Origin: Clostridia bacterium
GTDB lineage: Bacteria; Bacillota_A; Clostridia; TANB77; CAG-508
NCBI GenBank assembly: GCA_017475185.1
Contig: JAFVGB010000009.1
Coordinates: 1 to 51,568, forward strand
Length of the DNA: 51,568 bases
Direction: 5' to 3'
The position numbers and the translations under genes are program-made. Position 1 is the stretch's first letter. Every line of letters starts with the position of its first letter. The notes beneath the pieces were generated by a model. The model saw only the letters and a program-made list of their open reading frames with translations. It had not been told where the DNA came from and did not search any database. Of the stretch, positions 25,774 through 33,849 are shown piece by piece.

Positions 25774-26466
25774 TTAATTACCGTTGAATCGGTATCCTCC
25801 TTTCCAAACTGTAATTATATATTTTGGATCATTTGGATCATCTTCAATTTGCATTCTTAGTTTTCTAATATGAACATTTAATGTACCGTCTTGCGTAAAT
25901 TTATCATTCCATACATTTTCAAATAGCTCATCCTTAGTTATTAATCTATTTTTATTGTCTATTAAATAAGTTAGTAATCTAAACTCCATAGCTGTCAATT
26001 TACATTCAGTTCCTTTTACAAATGCTTTTTGCTCGTTGTAATCTACTACGAGATTTCCATCATCATATTTTTCTCTTTTTTCAAGATTTCCTGAATTATC
26101 TTTTACATATCTTTTTAGAAATACTTTTACTTTAGCTAATAATACACCTAAGGAATATGGCTTTTCTATATAATCATCTCCACCTATATTTAATGCTATT
26201 ATTTTGTCGTCGTCTGTATTTCTGGCTGATATAAATAGGATAGGAATATCTGTATTTTCTCTTAGGTTTTTGCATAATTCAAATCCTGAACCATCAGATA
26301 GATTTATATCTAATAGAATTATTGAAGTTTCGTTTTCTTCTAAAAATTTTTCACATTCTTTTTTGTTGTAACATGTATACGTCTTTACCCCAAACATATT
26401 TAAATATTCACATGTGTTATTTGCTAGTTCTATTTCGTCATCTACTATTAAACAATCATATTTCAT
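25774..26466 (-). CDS. OmpR-family response regulator
   Basis: 230 aa. The receiver domain has the acidic pair D9/D10, phospho-acceptor D53 ('LLDINLSDG') and K102 ('EKPYSLG'). The C-terminal winged helix (about 130-228) is of OmpR/PhoB type, ending 'IITVWKGGYRFNGN'. GAGGTG upstream of ATG 26466. First gene of the four-gene operon down to 21347, so it probably activates its own operon. Confidence 0.93.
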   Translation of the reverse strand: MKYDCLIVDDEIELANNTCEYLNMFGVKTYTCYNKKECEKFLEENETSIILLDINLSDGSGFELCKNLRENTDIPILFISARNTDDDKIIALNIGGDDYIEKPYSLGVLLAKVKVFLKRYVKDNSGNLEKREKYDDGNLVVDYNEQKAFVKGTECKLTAMEFRLLTYLIDNKNRLITKDELFENVWNDKFTQDGTLNVHIRKLRMQIEDDPNDPKYIITVWKGGYRFNGN

Positions 26467-26554
26467 TTAATTCACCTCTGGTTTTATTATATATTATATT
26501 TTATTATAATTCATTAAATTTTTCTTAATTTTTCTTTTTCTGTTCAATAAAAAG

Positions 26555-26588
26555 AAAAATTGCTCATTCCCTAATATGAGCAATTTTT
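26555..26588 (-). terminator. Terminator of the 26592 gene
   Basis: Perfect 13-base stem, AAAAATTGCTCAT / ATGAGCAATTTTT (26555-26567, 26576-26588), 8-base loop, T-run on the minus strand. Confidence 0.88.
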
Positions 26589-26591
26589 AAT

Positions 26592-26906
26592 CTATTTCAT
26601 GGTCTTCATTGTAATAGCAGACCTTTTTGCGTAAGAATCAAAGAGTTCATTTCTGTGTTCTTTGACAGCACGTTCCTTTTCGCAATCCTGAAAAACGATT
26701 TTTGATCTTTCTTTTTTCGAATTGCTGTTATCTTTGGTCATGCTTATTATTTCATCAATAATTGCATATATAAAGATAACTACACAAAAGGCTATAGTGC
26801 CCAGTAAAACCTGTTCAAACGTGCTTTTGCTGATATCTGCATAGGAACAATATTCTCCTACGCTAAAACCTATTGCAATTGCAATAATAAATAATTTTTC
26901 TTTCAT
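26592..26906 (-). CDS. Small two-helix membrane protein, probably acquired
   Basis: 104 aa. Hydrophobic segments at about 4-20 and 33-53 ('LLGTIAFCVVIFIYAIID'), then a basic cytoplasmic-type tail rich in Lys/Arg/Glu. No family recognised. Single-gene unit with its own promoter (27015-27043), a leader of about 100 bases and a strong terminator, like the units at 5018, 14825, 19833 and 33079. AAAGGAG precedes ATG 26906. Confidence 0.6.
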   Translation of the reverse strand: MKEKLFIIAIAIGFSVGEYCSYADISKSTFEQVLLGTIAFCVVIFIYAIIDEIISMTKDNSNSKKERSKIVFQDCEKERAVKEHRNELFDSYAKRSAITMKTMK

Positions 26907-27014
26907 TTGTTCTACTCCTTTGTTGTAAAATAAAAATTATCGCGGTTCATATATATAAAACTTCAACCACATATAGGGATTAGTGATTGAGAGTTGACAA
27001 ATTTAACATACTTT

Positions 27015-27043
27015 ATTATAGCATATTTTTGTTAAATTAGCAA
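27015..27043 (-). promoter_or_regulatory. Promoter of the 26592 gene
   Basis: Minus strand TTGCTA (27038-27043), 17 bases, TATAAT (27015-27020), four bases past the rho stop. A dyad, ATTTAACA / TGTTAAAT, flanks the -10 region (27001-27008 and 27030-27037), so it could be an operator or rho's 3' hairpin. Confidence 0.7.
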
Positions 27044-27046
27044 ATT

Positions 27047-28378
27047 TTACTTAAATCTATTTAAATAACTGTCCATTTTTTCAATAAATTCTTTGTTGTT
27101 TTTAGTTTGTACCATTTGAGATAAAACTTGTTCAGTAACATCTGCAACTGGCATTGCATTTAATGCTTTTCTTAATGCATAAACTGTTTCAAGTTCTTTT
27201 GGTGTTAATAATAAATCTTCTCTTCTTGTTCCTGATTTGTTTATATCTAATGCTGGGAATATACGTTTTTCTGACAACTTTCTGTCTAAAACAACTTCCA
27301 TATTTCCAGTACCCTTAAATTCTTCAAAAATAACTTCATCCATTCTACTTCCTGTTTCTACTAAAGATGTAGCCAAAATAGTTAAACTTCCACCATTTTC
27401 TATGTTTCTTGCGGCACCAAAGAATTTTTTAGGCTTATGTAATGCAGCTGGATCAAATCCTCCAGATAATGTTCTTCCTGATGATGGTATTACTAAATTA
27501 TATGCACGTGCTAATCTTGTTATGCTATCTAATAATATTACAACATCCTTTTTTTGTTCAGTAAGTCTTTTGGCTCTTTCTAGAACCATTTCAGCTACCT
27601 TGACATGGTGTTCTGGTAATTCATCAAAAGTAGAGTAAATTACATCTCCACTAATTGAACGAGTCATATCTGTTACTTCTTCTGGTCTTTCATCTATTAA
27701 TAGAACTATTAGCTCAACTTCTGGATTATTAGCTGAAATACTATTTGCAATTTTCTTTAATAATGTTGTTTTACCAACTTTTGGAGGAGCTACTATCATT
27801 CCCCTTTGACCTTTTCCAATTGGTGAGATAAGGTCTATAATTCTCATAGCATATTCATTAGAACGTGTTTCTAGGCGTAATTTTTCGTTTGGATATATAG
27901 GTGTTAGGTCATCAAATTTAACTCTTCTATAAGCTTTTTCAGGAGCTTCTCCATTTACTTCTCCTACAAAGATAAGTGCCGGGAATTTTTCTCCTTCTTT
28001 TGGAGTTCTAGCTATTCCTTTAATTTTATCACCTTTATCTAATCTAAATCTTTTTATTTGAACTGGTGATATATATACATCTTTTGGACTTGATAAATAA
28101 TTTTTTCCTCTTAAAAATCCATAACCATCTGGTAATACTTCTAAGATTCCTTCAACAATGAAATCATCTTCATTTGTTAGCTTGTAGTTAGTATTACTTG
28201 AACTGTTTTCATAAATTGCATTATCTTCATTAAATTGATTTTCTTCTTTTTTATTATCTTTTTCTAATTCTTGTAAAATGTCAATTAACTCATCTTTCTT
28301 TAGTTTAGATACATTTTTAGTTCCTTTTTCTTTTGCTAGTTGACGCAATTCAACTAATGTAAATTTTTCGTAATTCAT
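27047..28378 (-). CDS. rho: Transcription termination factor Rho
   Basis: Hexameric RNA-dependent ATPase that ends untranslated transcripts. 443 aa. Rho N-terminal SAP-like domain (1-45, '[20 protein letters not shown]'), a short acidic linker, an OB-fold RNA-binding domain ('[15 protein letters not shown]'), and an ATPase core with Walker A '[11 protein letters not shown]' and Q-loop '[11 protein letters not shown]'. The start is ATG 28376-28378 (AAAGGGG 8 bases upstream). Follows divIC in the sporulation/division cluster. Confidence 0.96.
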   Translation of the reverse strand: MNYEKFTLVELRQLAKEKGTKNVSKLKKDELIDILQELEKDNKKEENQFNEDNAIYENSSSNTNYKLTNEDDFIVEGILEVLPDGYGFLRGKNYLSSPKDVYISPVQIKRFRLDKGDKIKGIARTPKEGEKFPALIFVGEVNGEAPEKAYRRVKFDDLTPIYPNEKLRLETRSNEYAMRIIDLISPIGKGQRGMIVAPPKVGKTTLLKKIANSISANNPEVELIVLLIDERPEEVTDMTRSISGDVIYSTFDELPEHHVKVAEMVLERAKRLTEQKKDVVILLDSITRLARAYNLVIPSSGRTLSGGFDPAALHKPKKFFGAARNIENGGSLTILATSLVETGSRMDEVIFEEFKGTGNMEVVLDRKLSEKRIFPALDINKSGTRREDLLLTPKELETVYALRKALNAMPVADVTEQVLSQMVQTKNNKEFIEKMDSYLNRFK

Positions 28379-28470
28379 TACATTTTCCCCTTTCAAATTT
28401 TAAATATTAATTTTATTTTTTATCTTTTTTTGGATTTTTTTTAGAATAAAATGATTGAAAAAAATTTTAC

Positions 28471-28499
28471 AATAAGAGGACACAGAAAGTCCTCTTATT
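28471..28499 (-). terminator. Terminator at the divIC stop
   Basis: Perfect 11-base stem, AATAAGAGGAC / GTCCTCTTATT (28471-28481, 28489-28499), overlapping the divIC stop and followed by AAAATTTTTTT on the minus strand. It separates divIC from rho. Confidence 0.85.
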
Positions 28500-28770
28500 A
28501 TTTACTAATATCTATATATACTCTTTCGTTTGGTAAATACATTCCTAATTTGTCTCTTGCAATTTCTTCTATAAATTCTGTTGAATTAATATTACTTTTC
28601 TCTTCTAGCAATTCAGCATTACGTTGCTGTTCTTGTGCTATTAAATTTAAATAATTCTTTTCTTCTTTTTTATATGTACTTAATACTTGCTGTCTGGATA
28701 TTATAACATATAAAACATATATAATAATTCCAATTATTATAATTCGATTCAATTTAAATTTCTTTTTCAT
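28498..28770 (-). CDS. divIC: FtsB/DivIC-like septum formation initiator
   Basis: About 90 aa bitopic membrane protein of the divisome. Short basic N-terminus, TM helix at about 8-26, coiled coil 35-65, and the family C-terminal signature 'ARDKLGMYLPNERVYI'. ATG 28770 has GGAG 6 bases upstream; a start four codons earlier overlaps that site. The yabP-yabQ-divIC order matches the conserved Bacillus/Clostridium locus. Confidence 0.88.
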   Translation of the reverse strand: MKKKFKLNRIIIIGIIIYVLYVIISRQQVLSTYKKEEKNYLNLIAQEQQRNAELLEEKSNINSTEFIEEIARDKLGMYLPNERVYIDISK

Positions 28771-28836
28771 ACGTTTCTCCATTTTAAATTTTTCTACAAT
28801 CTATATATCTATTTCTACATTATAACACAAAATCCT

Positions 28837-29248
28837 TCATTTGCCACTATTTTTTATAAATTTTTTTAAATTTATAAAATTAATTACAATTTTTATTGGT
28901 TTTAGTAAAAACAAGATAAACGATTTTATATAATTTAGCATCTTTGAGCTAAGAAATATAAAATATTTGCTAATAGTCGCAAAGTAACTAAACGCTCCGG
29001 GTTATAAGCATTATAATCATGTATAATCTAATTTCTCCAGTAGTAAAAGTAAATATAGTATATAAGACCATTATTCCTGCTAAAATCCAAAATAATATGT
29101 CTTCTATATATATCAAAATATTCGGTGTTTTTATATTTTTTCTTAACACTCTGAAAATATCAAATAATACACCTATAAGCAGTCCAGTTGTAAAAAAGGC
29201 CAATAATATGTATATATCACTTTTCATAATGAAATTAATCACATCCAT
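28837..29248 (-). CDS. yabQ: Sporulation protein YabQ, +1 frameshift at CGG
   Basis: Membrane protein needed for spore cortex formation. The zero frame from ATG 29248 reads three TM segments and the family core 'DILFWILAG' and 'TGEIRLYMIIMLIT', then CGG and a stop at 28988 (86 aa). Skipping the C of CGG (around 28999-29001) gives GGA and continues 'AFSYFATISKYF' through a TM segment to a basic tail, TGA at 28837, total 136 aa, normal for the family. CDS length is 3n+1. The site is ATA ACC CGG AGC. Either a translational +1 shift or a one-base sequence error. Confidence 0.88.
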
Positions 29249-29294
29249 CTTTTAGTAACTTTTATTTTAATAGCTTTTAATAAGTAGATATACT

Positions 29295-29598
29295 TTACTT
29301 AAAGATTTTTCCTAAAAACGAAGCATTGTTTTTTCTTTCCATTTCTTTTTCGCTATAATTTAATGTGTTTATCTCTCCTTCAACTATAACTTCTTCACTA
29401 TCTAGGCTTAATTTATTGATTCTTAAGTTTTCCCCTTTTACTGTTAATAGCCCTAATCCGCGTTTCTAGAATTACAATTTGATCATCAAAACTAAGTACA
29501 TCATTTACTCCAGAAATTGTTAGTTTTTCTCTATTTTCTAAAATTAAGTTTTGCATAATAGTTGAATTAATACTGTTTTTTCTATCTTCTATCATCAT
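29295..29598 (-). CDS. yabP: Sporulation protein YabP, +1 frameshift at CGG
   Basis: Small sporulation protein acting with YabQ. Start ATG 29598 (AAGGAGA upstream). The zero frame gives 'LENREKLTISGVNDVLSFDDQIVILET', a strong YabP core, then CGG and a lysine-rich tail stopping at 29413. Skipping the C gives GGA and 'LGLLTVKGENLRINKLSL' to 'NNASFLGKIFK', matching the B. subtilis YabP ending pattern, with TAA at 29295. 100 aa total, 3n+1 bases. The site is GAA ACG CGG ATT, at about 29457-29462. Confidence 0.9.
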
Positions 29599-29663
29599 AA
29601 GTTTTCTCCTTCCCTATTTATTTAATTATATGCTGGTTGTACCTAAAATATGTCTTTGAAAAT

Positions 29664-29715
29664 TTGAAACGTTTCAATTTTTCAAATTAACAATTTTCGA
29701 CAATTTTAATATAAT
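29664..29715 (+). promoter_or_regulatory. lysC promoter with an upstream palindrome
   Basis: TTAACA (29687-29692), 17 bases, TATAAT (29710-29715) reads toward lysC. A perfect 14-base palindrome TTGAAACGTTTCAA (29664-29677) lies just upstream of the -35 box and resembles LacI/CcpA-family operators. No lysine riboswitch is apparent in the short leader (about 57 bases). Confidence 0.75.
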
Positions 29716-29778
29716 GTTATAGAGGGATTTATTTAGGTCATTATTCCCTTAATTTTAGATAAAAGAAGGTGTGCCAAG

Positions 29779-30964
29779 ATGGACACAATTGTTATGAAGT
29801 TTGGTGGAAGTTCAGTTGCTGATGATGTTAAGTTGAATATTGTGGCAAATAAAATTATCGATATATATAATAAAGGAAATAATGTTGTGGTTGTGGTTTC
29901 AGCTCAACGGAAAAACTACTGATAGACTTATTAAAGAAGCTCATTCTTTGGCTAAAGTTCCAGATAATAGAGAGCTTGATGTTTTATTAAGTTCTGGGGA
30001 ACAAGTTTCTATTTCAAAATTAAGTATTCTACTTAATGAATTAGGCTATAAAGCAATTTCCTTAACAGGTTGGCAGGCTGGCATATATACTAATAATACA
30101 AACCAAAATGCAATAATTGAAAATATTGATATTTCAAGAATTTCAAAAGAATTAAGTGAAAAGAAAATAGTTGTTATTGCAGGATTTCAAGGATTTAATG
30201 ATAAACTAGACATTACTACCTTAGGAAGAGGCGGTTCTGATACAACAGCAGTGGCAATCGCAGCTGCAATAAATGCAAAACACTGCTATATTTTTTCTGA
30301 TGTAGATGGAGTGTATTCTACTGATCCTAATAAGCTACCTGATGCAAAAAAACTTGAAACATTATCTTATGTTGAAATGTTAGACATTGCAAATGAAGGA
30401 GCAAGAGTATTGCATAATAGATGCATAGAAATAGGTGAAAAATTTAAAATTCCTATTATAACCAAATCAACTTTTAATAATAAATCTGGAAGTATTATTA
30501 ATGAAAAAATTGAAGAAAAGACAGTTAAAAGCATTGTTCAAAATGATGATATTATCCTTGTAAATTTAAAATATAGTTCATATTCTGTTAAATTATTTTA
30601 TCAGGTTTATGATTTTTTGATAAATCAAAATATTTTACCTATACAATTTGTTAATAATAGTTTATCATCATTTGATGTGGATTTTTTTATAAAATCAAAT
30701 GATATTAACAAATTTCAAAAAGCTTTAGAAACAGAATTAAAAATGTTTGATTCCTCTTTTAAAACCATCAGCCGCATTTCTATTATAGGATATGGAATTA
30801 CATCTGATAGTGATATTGTTAAAAAAGTTTTAGATATTATAAAGAAATTTAACATTAATATTTTTAGTATTGATATAACTAACGCCAAAATTATTTTTAC
30901 TTTTTCAGAAAAGATTGAAAGTAATTTGTTAGAATTATTACATCATGAATTGTTTGAGAGCTGA
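29779..30964 (+). CDS. lysC: Aspartate kinase, +1 frameshift at CGG
   Basis: Phosphorylates aspartate, the first step to lysine, threonine and methionine. ATG 29779 opens 'MDTIVMKFGGSSVADDVKL' (KFGGSS substrate motif, 7-12) to 'VVVVVSAQ' (codon 43), then CGG (29908-29910) and TGA 29920-29922. Skipping C29908 gives GGA and 'KTTDRLIKEA', exactly the family's SA-x-GKTTD motif. The catalytic domain continues ('LGRGGSDTTAVA', 'CYIFSDVDGVYSTDPN') with two ACT regulatory domains to 30964. 394 aa, 3n+1 bases. Only plus-strand gene in the window. Confidence 0.93.
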
Positions 30965-30996
30965 TTGCTAAATGCAATCAGCTCCGCTTCTTTTTT
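30958..30996 (+). terminator. lysC terminator
   Basis: 11-base stem GAGCTGATTGC (30958-30968) / GCAATCAGCTC (30974-30984), 5-base loop, T-run to 30996. It overlaps the lysC stop. A Chi-like octamer lies in the tail. Confidence 0.9.
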
Positions 30997-31033
30997 CATC
31001 TTTTTATTATGATATTTTTATTCCTTTAATATT

Positions 31034-31678
31034 TTATCTTCCATAAACTAACAGTCCTATAACAAATAATACAAATATAATAAATAGTAATGATTTACCT
31101 ATTAATTTTAAAAGCTTAAATCTTTCATAATTTGTATTTCCATTTGGTTCTGTTTCTTTTATTTCAAAATTATTTAAGAATTCTTCAGTTTCTTTTGTGC
31201 TTAGGAAATAATTAGGAAAAGATAATTCTTTTGTTTTTCCAAAATTATCTACATATCTTATTACTATACTATATACTCTTTTAACTGGTATAAAGAAATT
31301 GGAATCACTATATTTTGATAAATAAACATATTTTAATTTATCATAAGTAAATAAGCCTTCTTGTAATCCAAATCTTATATATAAACCTTCCTTTTGGCAT
31401 TTGAATTTAAAATAGTTAAATACAAAAAATCCTAAACATGTAAAAATAGTAAACGCTATAACCATTAGTAAGATTTTTATATCTCCTCTAAATGTATATA
31501 TTAAAAGTGCTAGTATCAAAAGGATTACAACAATAGATAAATACTTATGTTCTTTTAAAATTCTAAATGAATTAGATTCAATTTCGACATTTTCTTTTTT
31601 TATTCCAGTTACTTCACTATAACTTCTTTGTTTATTGTTATTATATACATCCTTCCATTTTAATTTCTTTTGTTCCAT
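31034..31678 (-). CDS. Membrane protein, unknown family
   Basis: 214 aa. Soluble N-terminus (1-43), two adjacent TM helices (about 46-85), a soluble domain 90-185 with beta character ('GLYIRFGLQEGLFTYDKLKY', 'VYSIVIRYVDNFGKTKEL') reminiscent of membrane-anchored PH-like domains, and a C-terminal TM helix (about 193-212). AGAGG ribosome binding site. Starts 3 bases after the prfB stop, so it is co-transcribed with prfB. Function unknown. Confidence 0.65.
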   Translation of the reverse strand: MEQKKLKWKDVYNNNKQRSYSEVTGIKKENVEIESNSFRILKEHKYLSIVVILLILALLIYTFRGDIKILLMVIAFTIFTCLGFFVFNYFKFKCQKEGLYIRFGLQEGLFTYDKLKYVYLSKYSDSNFFIPVKRVYSIVIRYVDNFGKTKELSFPNYFLSTKETEEFLNNFEIKETEPNGNTNYERFKLLKLIGKSLLFIIFVLFVIGLLVYGR

Positions 31679-31681
31679 ACT

Positions 31682-32849
31682 TTATACCTCTTCTCTATTA
31701 TTTTTTAAATATTCTTTCATAAAGCCATTTAAATCTCCATCCATAACACTTTGCACATTTCCTGTTTCAAAATTTGTTCTATGGTCTTTTACAAGTGTAT
31801 ATGGACAAAATACATATGATCTTATTTGACTTCCCCAGGCTATGTCTTTTTGCTCTCCTTTTAAGTCTTCTATTTTTTCTTTATGTTCTCTTTCTTTTAA
31901 GTCTAGTAATTTTGATTTCAGCATTTTCATTGCCGTCTCTTTGTTTTGTATTTGAGATCTTTCTGTTTGACATGCAACTACAATATTTGTTGGTATGTGA
32001 GTAATTCTTATTGCAGATGATGTTTTGTTTATGTGTTGTCCGCCCGCTCCTGATGCTCTATAAGTATCGATTCTTAAATCGTCTGGATTAATGTCTATTT
32101 CTATATCTTCTGTTATTTCAGGTAATACTTCAACTGATGCAAATGATGTATGTCTTCTTCCTCCACTGTCAAATGGAGATATTCTGACTAATCTATGTAC
32201 CCCCTTTTCTGATTTCATATATCCATATGCATAATCTCCTGATATCAAGAATGTAACACTTTTTAAACCTGCTTCATCTCCATCTAAATAATCTAATTCT
32301 TGAACTGCAAAGTTGTTAGCATTTGCCCAACGTGTATACATTCTATACAACATTTCAGCCCAATCTTGTGATTCTGTACCTCCTGCACCTGGGTGAATTG
32401 TTACTATAGCATTATTTATGTCGTACTTGCCTGATAACAAAGTTTCCACTTCTAGGTTATCTAATTCTGTTTGCAACGTTTTTGTACCATCTAATATATC
32501 TTTTACTAAACTATTATCTTGCTCTGATTCATGACTGTTTAAATTGCTAGTAGAAGCGACATCATTAGATTCATTTTCTAACATAATTAGTTCAGACATT
32601 TCTATTAGATTGTTTAGTTCTATATTTAATTTTTTAAATCTTTCTATTTTATTCTTTATTGTTTTTATTTTTTGTAAAACTATACTAGATTTTTTTGAAT
32701 CATCCCAAAATCCATTTTGTAAAGTTTTTTCTTCTAATTCAGATAGCTCTTTTTCTAGATTAGAGATGTCAAAGAGATTCACCTATTTCTGTTAATTTTT
32801 GTTTTAGACTATTTAAGACATGATTGTTATCTTCTAGTTCTAATATCAT
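31682..32849 (-). CDS. prfB: Peptide chain release factor 2 with programmed +1 frameshift
   Basis: Terminates translation at UGA and UAA. ATG 32847-32849 (GGAGTGTG upstream) opens 26 codons ending GAATCTCTT, then TGA C. The autoregulatory +1 shift at CTT TGA C, with AGGTGA acting as the internal Shine-Dalgarno upstream, joins to 'DISNLEKELSELEEK'. 388 aa in total. The SPF stop-recognition tripeptide ('VRISPFDS') and the catalytic GGQ ('GAGGQHINKT') are intact. Low RF2 permits frameshifting and so raises RF2. Confidence 0.97.
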
Positions 32850-32941
32850 TGTTTCACACTCCTTTATTTCTATATAAGTATTTTAGCATATTATATTTTA
32901 AATTGATATAGTTTTTTGCGAATTTATTTATAAATGAAAAA

Positions 32942-33047
32942 TCACATCTAAATAAATTAATCACTTGTACGTGATAATTTATTTAAATGTGACTTGCATT
33001 ATAAGCAGCACTTGTGCGTACTACTTATTTTTGTCACTTGTACGTGA
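32942..33047 (-). terminator. Three-hairpin 3' region of the 33079 gene
   Basis: Reading leftward from the stop there are three stem-loops with related sequences: GTCACGTACAAGTGAC (33034-33049), AAGTAGTACGC..AAGTGCTGCTT (about 33003-33028), and a long stem of about 22 pairs (32942-32964 with 32971-32992) followed by TTTTTC. On the plus strand CACTTGT[AG]CGT recurs at 32962, 33009 and 33035. The last hairpin is an intrinsic terminator. The role of the repeats is unknown. Confidence 0.75.
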
Positions 33048-33078
33048 CTTAAAAAAGAAGGAAGGATTTTTTTAATTC

Positions 33079-33639
33079 TTAATCCGTTAATAACTCTTTT
33101 ATATCTTCTTCTGTTATCTTCGGATTACGTAATAAAGCATCAACGTATTCTTCAAAGTAAGGTACATTTGATACTTTCTTCAAGAAATTTTTTATTCTGC
33201 CTAAGTTCTCTCTGATATTTATTTTTTGACAGCAGATTATTTTTATTTCTTTGTTGTCAGTTTTTTCAGGAGATCTAAGCAAAAGAAGCAAAACTCCCTG
33301 ATTGGTAGTCTTATCCGCAAGAGATCTACGAACCGGTATGCTTCTATCATAAGCAATTATAGTTTCAGTTTCTGAATCCAACTTTTGATACAATTCATTA
33401 ACTATTTGATACCGAATTGTTTCGTTGTTGCATTTAAAAACAGCTATCTTTACTTCATGATCACAATTTCTGTTAGAAAAAATTGCTTTTATTGTTTGCA
33501 AATCGTGATATTCGGCTGCTTTTAGCATTAAATTTTCTTTAGATGCATTATAGCGCAAATCATGACGCATTTGCTTTATTGGATCAGTGTAAAGCCTGTC
33601 CCATGTGAAATCCTTGTAATTGTTCCGATACTTTGCCAT
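33079..33639 (-). CDS. 187-aa unknown protein, probably acquired
   Basis: No family recognised. Soluble, Arg/Lys-rich, helical, with 'DPIKQMRHDLRYNAS' near 18, 'AAEYHDLQTIKAIFSNRN' near 42, 'RSIPVRRSLADKTTNQGVLLLLLRSP' near 98-125 and a helical end. The repeated helix-pair look suggests an alpha-solenoid-like fold. Two in-frame CGG codons are read as Arg, since +1 shifting would hit stops. ATG 33637-33639; its leader shares AAAAGAAGGTGTGCCA with lysC's. Own promoter and terminator. Confidence 0.6.
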   Translation of the reverse strand: MAKYRNNYKDFTWDRLYTDPIKQMRHDLRYNASKENLMLKAAEYHDLQTIKAIFSNRNCDHEVKIAVFKCNNETIRYQIVNELYQKLDSETETIIAYDRSIPVRRSLADKTTNQGVLLLLLRSPEKTDNKEIKIICCQKINIRENLGRIKNFLKKVSNVPYFEEYVDALLRNPKITEEDIKELLTD

Positions 33640-33752
33640 TTTATGGCACACCTTCTTTTTCTTTATTTGTCATCTGGTAGATAAAATCATTAATTTCATC
33701 AAAAATAATCTAAATGTAATCGCATTAGATATTATACCAAAGACATATGTAT

Positions 33753-33781
33753 ATTATAAAGCATTATGTAAATTTTGTCAA
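33753..33781 (-). promoter_or_regulatory. Promoter of the 33079 gene
   Basis: Minus strand TTGACA (33776-33781), 17-base spacer with TTTACATAAT, TATAAT (33753-33758). Near-consensus. Confidence 0.85.
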
Positions 33782-33849
33782 TTATTTTAGTATTCTAGTT
33801 TTATTGAAAGAGTCATAATGTTTTCTTTACCACATCCGCTTAGCTTTAC

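Noticed and set aside
29601..29778. Lysine riboswitch before lysC
   Set aside because: The leader from the promoter to the ATG is too short and shows no multi-helix structure.
29779..29922. lysC as a simple dead gene
   Set aside because: The break is one of four with the same CGG-A context and the remaining gene is fully conserved, so plain decay is less likely than shifting or a systematic read error.
32942..33049. CRISPR-like repeat array
   Set aside because: Only three short imperfect motifs with unequal spacing, each part of a hairpin; no cas genes.
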